From positions 1-5,601 of the forward strand of contig JAUVVS010000163.1 of NCBI GenBank assembly GCA_030604545.1: a stretch of 5,601 bases of DNA. Direction: 5' to 3'. The notes beneath the pieces were generated by a model. It had not been told where the DNA came from and made no database searches. It was given only the letters and a program-made list of their open reading frames with translations. Shown here piece by piece: positions 1-3,719 of this stretch (its first letter is position 1; each line of letters starts with the position of its first letter). Source of the stretch: Deltaproteobacteria bacterium (lineage in GTDB: Bacteria; Desulfobacterota; Desulfobacteria; Desulfobacterales; JAUVVS01). Position numbers and translations under genes: made by a program.

Positions 1-225
1 GAAAAAACAAGAAATCTGAAAGAAAAATATGAGGAGTTATCTCTCGAATATGCCTTGTCTCAATTATTTTCGCCAAAACAAAAGGAATTATTTCAAAAGA
101 AATTTAAAGGCGAGTTGTTAAATAAGACCGAAAGGGAGTATTATTCCCGTACCGTAAAGAAAAAGGTCTCAGCTTTAGCGAACCCGGAACTCCACCGCCT
201 TGCGCAGAAGTTGATGGAATATTAA
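1..225 (+). CDS. C-terminal fragment of an unrecognised, possibly HTH-type protein
   Basis: The frame is open from the first base and ends at TAA 223-225, giving 74 codons of a gene whose start lies left of the window. The visible tail is rich in Lys and Glu and predicted helical. It contains SPKQKELFQKKFKGELLNKT followed by EREYYSRTVKKKVSALANPE and then LHRLAQKL. The block 'K-T-E-R-E-Y-Y-S-R-x-V-K-K-K-x-x-A-L-A-N' resembles, from memory, C-terminal parts of small DNA-binding (sigma-region-4-like or helix-turn-helix) proteins of anaerobic bacteria, but I cannot name a family. It is the only plus-strand gene here and is followed about 95 bases later by a plus-strand terminator, which supports real transcription to that point. 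That it is coding is likely; the function is open. Confidence 0.7.
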   Translation, partial: EKTRNLKEKYEELSLEYALSQLFSPKQKELFQKKFKGELLNKTEREYYSRTVKKKVSALANPELHRLAQKLMEY

Positions 226-320
226 GGGGTGTTATGGGGAATTAGTGGGGAGAACAAAGCAGTTGAGCAGACCGCGAGATTGATGCCGACACGAAAGAGG
301 GACCTATGGGCTAATTATCG

Positions 321-352
321 AAACCCCGTTTTCAAAAGAGCGGGGTTTTTTT
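321..352 (+). terminator. Rho-independent terminator
   Basis: AAACCCCG at 321-328 pairs perfectly with CGGGGTTT at 341-348 around a 12-base loop. The T-run is 346-352, followed by GTTTT. It ends the transcript of the plus-strand gene that stops at 225. On the minus strand the same stem is followed only by a broken T-run, so it is at best a weak terminator for the leftward genes. Confidence 0.85.
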
Positions 353-377
353 GTTTTGGGCAGATCCTGATGATCAT

Positions 378-406
378 AAAAATGTGGCATTACAAGACCT
401 GACCCC
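378..406 (-). repeat. Possible end fragment of a REP-associated transposase element
   Basis: Read on the minus strand, this stretch begins GGGGTCAGGTCTTGTAATGC and continues with CACATTTTT. The GGGGTCAGGTCTTG start matches, from memory, a motif common next to Y1 (TnpA-REP, REP-associated tyrosine) transposase genes in many bacteria. No transposase gene is present, so if the recognition is right this is a solitary end or relic. It lies between the terminator and a start-less coding remnant, which suits an old insertion scar. Confidence 0.4.
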
Positions 407-540
407 AAACTCCCAAGAACGTAAAAAATATTCTCTCGACAGCGGATCAAAAATTGTACCAGGACAAAAGTTTCAGAAAGAAAGCTGAAGAGATAATGTC
501 CGAAGACCAGATGCGCCATTATTTGTGGGACAACTTATAG
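403..540 (+). pseudogene. Start-less open frame, likely remnant of a gene's 3' end
   Basis: This frame runs from just after TGA 400-402 to TAG 538-540, 45 codons. It contains no ATG near its beginning and no ribosome binding site. The translation ends KLYQDKSFRKKAEEIMSEDQ then MRHYLWDNL, a charged, helix-like sequence that reads as a genuine protein C-terminus. It opens inside the GACCTGACCCC motif of the putative REP-like fragment, so the simplest reading is a gene whose 5' part was lost at that junction. The parent family is not recognised. It converges on the minus-strand radical SAM gene, with 23 bases between the two stop codons. Confidence 0.3.
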
Positions 541-563
541 GATTAGGCTTACCCTGTCTTCTT

Positions 564-1661
564 TTATACAAGAAGATGAACATTTCCTATTCTAATATTT
601 TTAAGCCCCTCTTCCTGAGCAACACTGAGGTACCTGTATGCCAGGACTTTTTGGGTAAATTGCATGTCCGACATATAAAATTGGGGATGAAAGGCAAGAA
701 GACTATAGGGGATGTCAGGATTTATTGAGGCAATGAATTTAGCAATGCCCCTTATTTCATCTTCATCTATGTATCCCGGAACAAGTAGAGTACTTGCAAT
801 AAGAAGGGGAGGTACAGGTCTTTGATTGATTTTCTTTCCTGCCCTCATGAAGTTTTCCAGGGTTCTTTTATTCGTAATTCCTGTTAAGGCTGTGTGAAGA
901 TTTTCATCCCATGCCTTTAAATCAAACTTTATACAGCCTCCTGAAGAAAGTGCTATTTCTATCATCTCATCAAGAAGACTCTGACGCATCGAACCATTAG
1001 TTTCCCAGCATATTCTCAGAATCCTTCCTTTATTTTCTTCAAGGGCAAGTCTTGATGCCTTGAGTGAAAAGGAAAGCTGTGGTGTTGGATCCCCTCCGAA
1101 GTAGCAGATACAGGAGGTTCTTTCATCAACGTCCGAAACGAGACTAAATACAGGGGTTATGTAAGGTTTAAGGACTTCGCGCTTGGACTGCCAGTTCTGA
1201 CAATAAAGGCAATTAAATGAACATCCATGAAAGAATACCGCAAGATTCTTATATCCCAATTCAGGTCCTGGGCGGTGAGCATATTTGGGATAGCCTGCAC
1301 CTGTTCCCCCGGGACATATCCAGTCTCCGACACAATTTGTGGGAAGGGAATCGTGATACCATGAAAGTTTCCCTTTTTCAGAAGATACGCCCGTAATCTT
1401 CCCTCCCTCATTCTTCCTCAATCCGCAGTATCCTATTTCATTTTCAGGGATTCTGCATTCGTTCACACAAATGTTACAGGGAATGCCAAGAGGGTCTTTT
1501 GGCGGTTTTTCCGGAAGTCCAAAGGTTACCCTGCTTTTCGCATGGGCCTGTACTGTGAGCGCAAGAGCATCCTCCGGTCTTTCCCGTATACACTTGAGAC
1601 ATACTCCAAGCTCTTTTGAAATGAAGCGAGAAGCAGTATTACACAAATTACACTGAGCCAT
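564..1661 (-). CDS. Radical SAM Fe-S protein, PflA-related (COG1313-like)
   Basis: A 365-residue cytoplasmic radical SAM enzyme of the type often annotated 'putative pyruvate formate-lyase activating enzyme'. The [4Fe-4S]/SAM motif is HGCSFNCLYCQNW with C147, C151 and C154. GGDPTP at 189-194 fits the GGE-type SAM-binding strand, and ETNG lies at 220-223. The C-terminus (GLKNIRIGNVHLL, 352-364) matches this family's usual ending. The N-terminus carries extra cysteines: C4/C7 and C21/C24 (zinc-ribbon-like) and C62/C65/C69/C79, possibly a further metal site. Length is normal for the longer family members and it appears intact. The start ATG overlaps the end of the upstream cyclophilin-like gene by 14 bases, so the two are translationally linked. 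A GGAG lies 15 bases before the ATG, which is distant, so coupling may matter. The true substrate is unknown; the activase name should not be taken literally, and no glycyl-radical partner is in view. Confidence 0.93.
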   Translation of the reverse strand: MAQCNLCNTASRFISKELGVCLKCIRERPEDALALTVQAHAKSRVTFGLPEKPPKDPLGIPCNICVNECRIPENEIGYCGLRKNEGGKITGVSSEKGKLSWYHDSLPTNCVGDWICPGGTGAGYPKYAHRPGPELGYKNLAVFFHGCSFNCLYCQNWQSKREVLKPYITPVFSLVSDVDERTSCICYFGGDPTPQLSFSLKASRLALEENKGRILRICWETNGSMRQSLLDEMIEIALSSGGCIKFDLKAWDENLHTALTGITNKRTLENFMRAGKKINQRPVPPLLIASTLLVPGYIDEDEIRGIAKFIASINPDIPYSLLAFHPQFYMSDMQFTQKVLAYRYLSVAQEEGLKNIRIGNVHLLV

Positions 1662-2064
1662 TATTTCGATTTACATCTCCTCTGTTTTTCCTTTCCGAAC
1701 GCACGACTCGAACCATTTCCCCGCTTCGAACGTTTTTGAGCTTTGTCACATCGCCGACCACACGGCCAAAGACGTTTACCGGACTGGCGGCACACGGTTT
1801 CTCATCGGAACTAACAGGAGTTGGACCGAAAAAGATACAGAAAGCGTGTCCGGACGGCCAGTATCCCAGATCGCCCACTTCAACGTCAGCACGTGCATCA
1901 GGCTCCTCGTTAATAATCACGGGAATCTCAAAATAGATCTCATCTCCCCATGTATTGGCTCTCCCCTCGATCGGCAGCGCCCTCCATATTTCATCTGCCG
2001 TAGGACTGTTGTTCAGCTCGGCTGAGATGGAAATGTCTCCGGCCGATATAGTGATTAGATTCAT
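1648..2064 (-). CDS. Cyclophilin-like fold protein (TM1367/DUF369 type)
   Basis: A 138-residue protein. The signature is a central 'GDLGYWPSGHAFCIFFGPTP' (positions 85-104), then ASPVNVFGRVVGDV and a short beta-rich end, as in the small cyclophilin-like proteins of the TM1367 type found in archaea and some anaerobic bacteria. Those have the cyclophilin barrel but are not established prolyl isomerases, and their role is unknown. The last roughly 17 residues (Arg/Asn-rich, ending NRNNGSV) extend past the expected domain end and overlap the start of the downstream radical SAM gene by 14 bases. The overlap may have created this tail. The start ATG is preceded by AGGAAG at a rather long distance. 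Transcription probably starts at the extended -10 promoter about 50 bases upstream. No signal peptide or membrane segment is seen. Confidence 0.85.
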   Translation of the reverse strand: MNLITISAGDISISAELNNSPTADEIWRALPIEGRANTWGDEIYFEIPVIINEEPDARADVEVGDLGYWPSGHAFCIFFGPTPVSSDEKPCAASPVNVFGRVVGDVTKLKNVRSGEMVRVVRSERKNRGDVNRNNGSV

Positions 2065-2116
2065 TTTTCTATGTTCTTCCTGAAAGTTGCGATCTCCATT
2101 TACTTTTCACACACCC

Positions 2117-2125
2117 ATTATAACA
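2117..2125 (-). promoter_or_regulatory. Extended -10 promoter for the cyclophilin-like/radical SAM pair
   Basis: The minus strand reads TGTTATAAT, a perfect extended -10 (TGnTATAAT). The best -35 at 16-18 base spacing (CATTTA or nearby) is poor, as is usual for extended -10 promoters. Predicted transcription start is about 2105-2111, giving a leader of roughly 45 bases before the ATG at 2064. Confidence 0.6.
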
Positions 2126-2151
2126 GACATTTGTAAAATTAAATGCCTGTT
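2122..2151. promoter_or_regulatory. Imperfect dyad overlapping the promoter, candidate operator
   Basis: AACAGACATTT (2122-2132) and AAATGCCTGTT (2141-2151) are inverted repeats matching at 10 of 11 positions with an 8-base spacer. The dyad covers the -10 hexamer and the spacer of the promoter read leftward, which is where a repressor would sit. It is AT-rich and lacks a T-run, so a terminator is less likely. The binding protein is unknown. Confidence 0.4.
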
Positions 2152-2166
2152 CGAGAGCACCCATAT

Positions 2167-2583
2167 TTACTCCACCTGTTTTAAAAAATCTTGAAGGCCG
2201 TCCATTATAAATGTAGTAATTCCAATTAAGTATTGTAGCGCCTCAATTCTCCTGACTTTTCTATATCTATAGATTATATATATATCAAGAGTCAGGGGAA
2301 TAGGAGGATATCCAACAACACAACCACCCTCCAAAGCCGGACTTGCAAAAGTGGTAGCATGCATTTTGCCTGTTAATTCCTTTAAATGCTTTTTAATATC
2401 CTTTTCATCTATTGCCGCGTGTTTGATATATATTATCGCCTTAGGCCCGTCATAGCCCCATGCTACATGGATAAGGATTTCATATATTTTAAGGTTGAAA
2501 AAAGCAAGGTCTGAAAAGTTAAAGCATGCAATCCCTGTCTGGAAAAATTGAGATCGATATTGGATTATTCCAGTGAAGCTGTA
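2167..2583 (-). pseudogene. Start-less open frame, probable decayed coding sequence
   Basis: The frame is open for 138 codons, ending at TAA 2169-2167. The first ATG is at 2364, giving 65 residues, but protein-like sequence continues upstream of it (IYEILIHVAWGYDGPKAIIY then IKHAAIDEKDIKKHLKELTG), with no ATG, GTG or TTG before the frame closes near 2584. No ribosome binding site precedes the ATG at 2364. This pattern suggests a gene truncated or frameshifted at its 5' end, or a chance open frame. The downstream part includes a Tyr/Ile-rich stretch encoded by a TA-alternating run (2274-2285). No family is recognised. The rest of the interval up to 2756 holds no convincing gene on either strand. 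Confidence 0.3.
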
Positions 2584-2729
2584 TTAACTTCTGGTTTTGA
2601 TGGTATAGGTGTATGGCGGCTATCTGAAATTGGCTTAATGGAGGAAATTATTGTTGTTTTCACCTACAAAGCGTGAGGATTGGTTTTCTGATCCGCCGTT
2701 GATTTCGGATTGAAAGAGTGTAACGGTGT

Positions 2730-2752
2730 GCTTATGCGGCGCTGGTTAGGGC
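2730..2752 (+). repeat. Left inverted flank of the TIR gene
   Basis: GCTTATGC (2730-2737), GGCGCT, then GGTTAGGGC (2744-2752). The same two blocks occur inverted at 3636-3653, separated there by a single base instead of six. Its inner end is 4 bases from the TIR gene stop codon. GTTAGGG matches the integron core-site consensus GTTRRRY at 6 of 7 positions. Confidence 0.5.
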
Positions 2753-2756
2753 TCGT

Positions 2757-3617
2757 TCAGGCAAAGTCCAAACCGTCTAGTGCGGAATCTATAGCTTTTT
2801 TCTCTTTAGTCTCTCGTTGGTCCTCACGCGCACGTTGCATCGCTTCACGGTGCAAATATTGCCGATACTTTTCATTGCAGGTTTCCACATCTTGCTTGAT
2901 GTCTCTCAAGTGGTATTGCTTAATTTCTTCAGGAACACAGTAAACCACAACGTACTTACCCTCGATCCATGCCTTTCGCCACATGTTATGCCTTGGAAAT
3001 TGCCTTTCTGCCTCAAATATTTCCACCCACTCCGACGGTGGATGATCGGAAAGGCGGAAATATATATTATACAATACCTTTTCAGGATTCGGGTTGTATG
3101 TCTTTTCTTTGTCTACATCCAATAGATGGATGTCTTGAAATCCCTCTAATTCCTCCGGAGCAGGCTCTACCGGTGCCGGCTGCACATGGGCTTTCTCAAT
3201 TAATTTTTCATAAGTTGGTTTTTCTACTCCCAGGGCGTGCAAAAGGCGGCCAACCGACGTCTCAAAGGAAGTCGGGTCTGTAAAATCCGCATAGAGTTTA
3301 TCTTTGAGAAACGGTGGTATTTCGCAGGCCTCTTTAAGAATGGGAAGTACCGTTACGCGCCTTTCGGCAAGCTCTTTTTGCATCGCCAATGCTAGTTCTT
3401 TCTGTACCCATGGAGAATTCACTGAACTATGCGAAAGAACAACGGCCAAGAAATCAGTAGACTCGATTGCGGAGCCGATTTTTTGAGTTAACGAGTCGCC
3501 TACTTTCAGTTCAGCTTCATCAATCCATACCTTTACTCCATTCTCACTGAGCATTGCCGCAAGCTTTCTTGCAAATGCCTTATCCTTGTAGTTGTGACTT
3601 AAAAATACGCTTGCCAT
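2757..3617 (-). CDS. TIR-domain protein with uncharacterised C-terminal domain
   Basis: A 286-residue soluble protein. Residues 1-130 form a TIR domain: first strand SVFLSH (3-8), BB-loop region WIDEAELKVGDSL (31-43), strand FLAVVLS (56-62), then NSPWVQKELALAM (67-79). In this motif the Glu (E74) aligns with the catalytic Glu of NAD-cleaving TIRs such as SARM1 (DWVHKE), so NADase or cyclic-ADP-ribose-type activity is plausible. A Pro/Glu linker (146-158) leads to a second domain (about 160-250, including RHNMWRKAWIEGKYVVVYC) that I do not recognise, then a charged coiled-coil-like tail (250-275). The start is supported by AAGGAG 5 bases before the ATG. The gene lies about 100 bases downstream of the nSTAND3 NTPase gene on the same strand. 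Inverted short sequences bracket it closely. Bacterial TIR proteins mostly serve in anti-phage defence, where NAD depletion kills or arrests infected cells; that role here is inference. Confidence 0.9.
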   Translation of the reverse strand: MASVFLSHNYKDKAFARKLAAMLSENGVKVWIDEAELKVGDSLTQKIGSAIESTDFLAVVLSHSSVNSPWVQKELALAMQKELAERRVTVLPILKEACEIPPFLKDKLYADFTDPTSFETSVGRLLHALGVEKPTYEKLIEKAHVQPAPVEPAPEELEGFQDIHLLDVDKEKTYNPNPEKVLYNIYFRLSDHPPSEWVEIFEAERQFPRHNMWRKAWIEGKYVVVYCVPEEIKQYHLRDIKQDVETCNEKYRQYLHREAMQRAREDQRETKEKKAIDSALDGLDFA

Positions 3618-3622
3618 GTCAG

Positions 3623-3628
3623 CTCCTT
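3623..3628 (-). promoter_or_regulatory. Ribosome binding site of the TIR gene
   Basis: The minus strand reads AAGGAG five bases before ATG at 3617, near ideal. It fixes the start and lies inside the inverted flanks, so the gene travels with its own translation signal. Confidence 0.75.
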
Positions 3629-3635
3629 TCTTGTT

Positions 3636-3653
3636 GCCCTAACCTGCATAAGC
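3636..3653 (+). repeat. Right inverted flank of the TIR gene
   Basis: GCCCTAACC (3636-3644), T, GCATAAGC (3646-3653): the inverse of the copy at 2730-2752, 17 bases identical apart from a 5-base difference in the spacer. Its inner end is 7 bases from the ribosome binding site. CCCTAAC matches the integron consensus RYYYAAC at 6 of 7 positions. Confidence 0.5.
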
Positions 3654-3712
3654 GATCAGGTGCGGACCCGCATGCGGGGGGTTGTGGGGAGGGGGAGAGA
3701 AAAACTCCCCCT
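3642..3712. repeat. Cluster of three short hairpins between the two defence-like genes
   Basis: In order: ACCTG (3642-3646) with CAGGT (3657-3661); the perfect palindrome CCCGCATGCGGG (3667-3678); and AGGGGGAG (3690-3697) with CTCCCCCT (3705-3712) around an A-rich loop. The last stem starts eight bases after the NTPase stop codon on the leftward transcript. None is followed by a good T-run, so none is a clear terminator, though the GC-rich stems could slow polymerase or protect the 3' end. The layout also resembles structured retroelement or repeat remnants; I cannot confirm this. Confidence 0.5.
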
Positions 3713-3719
3713 TACCCGA

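Noticed and set aside
304..519. Minus-strand 71-codon frame across the terminator and REP-like fragment
   Set aside because: It runs through a terminator hairpin and the better-looking plus-strand remnant, has no ribosome binding site and no recognisable protein character.
2251..2296. Inverted repeat CCTGACT…AGTCAGG around an AT-rich centre
   Set aside because: Seven-base arms with a 32-base AT-rich loop and no T-run. This is within chance expectation for an AT-rich region and gives no clear function.
2515..2676. Plus-strand open frame of 53 codons (…LDYSSEAVLTSGFDGIGVWR…)
   Set aside because: It reads somewhat like protein but has no good start or ribosome binding site, is short, and overlaps the minus-strand open frame. 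Not enough to call a gene or remnant.
2690..2752. A complete integron attC site downstream of the TIR gene
   Set aside because: The outer core site is missing: after GCCCTAACC on the minus strand the only nearby candidate is GTTACAC, which breaks GTTRRRY and lies too close, and no imperfect stem of usual attC length is visible. Only the flanking resemblance is reported.
2817..3283. Plus-strand open frames opposite the TIR gene
   Set aside because: They are antisense shadows of a gene with strong domain evidence, and lack ribosome binding sites and recognisable domains.
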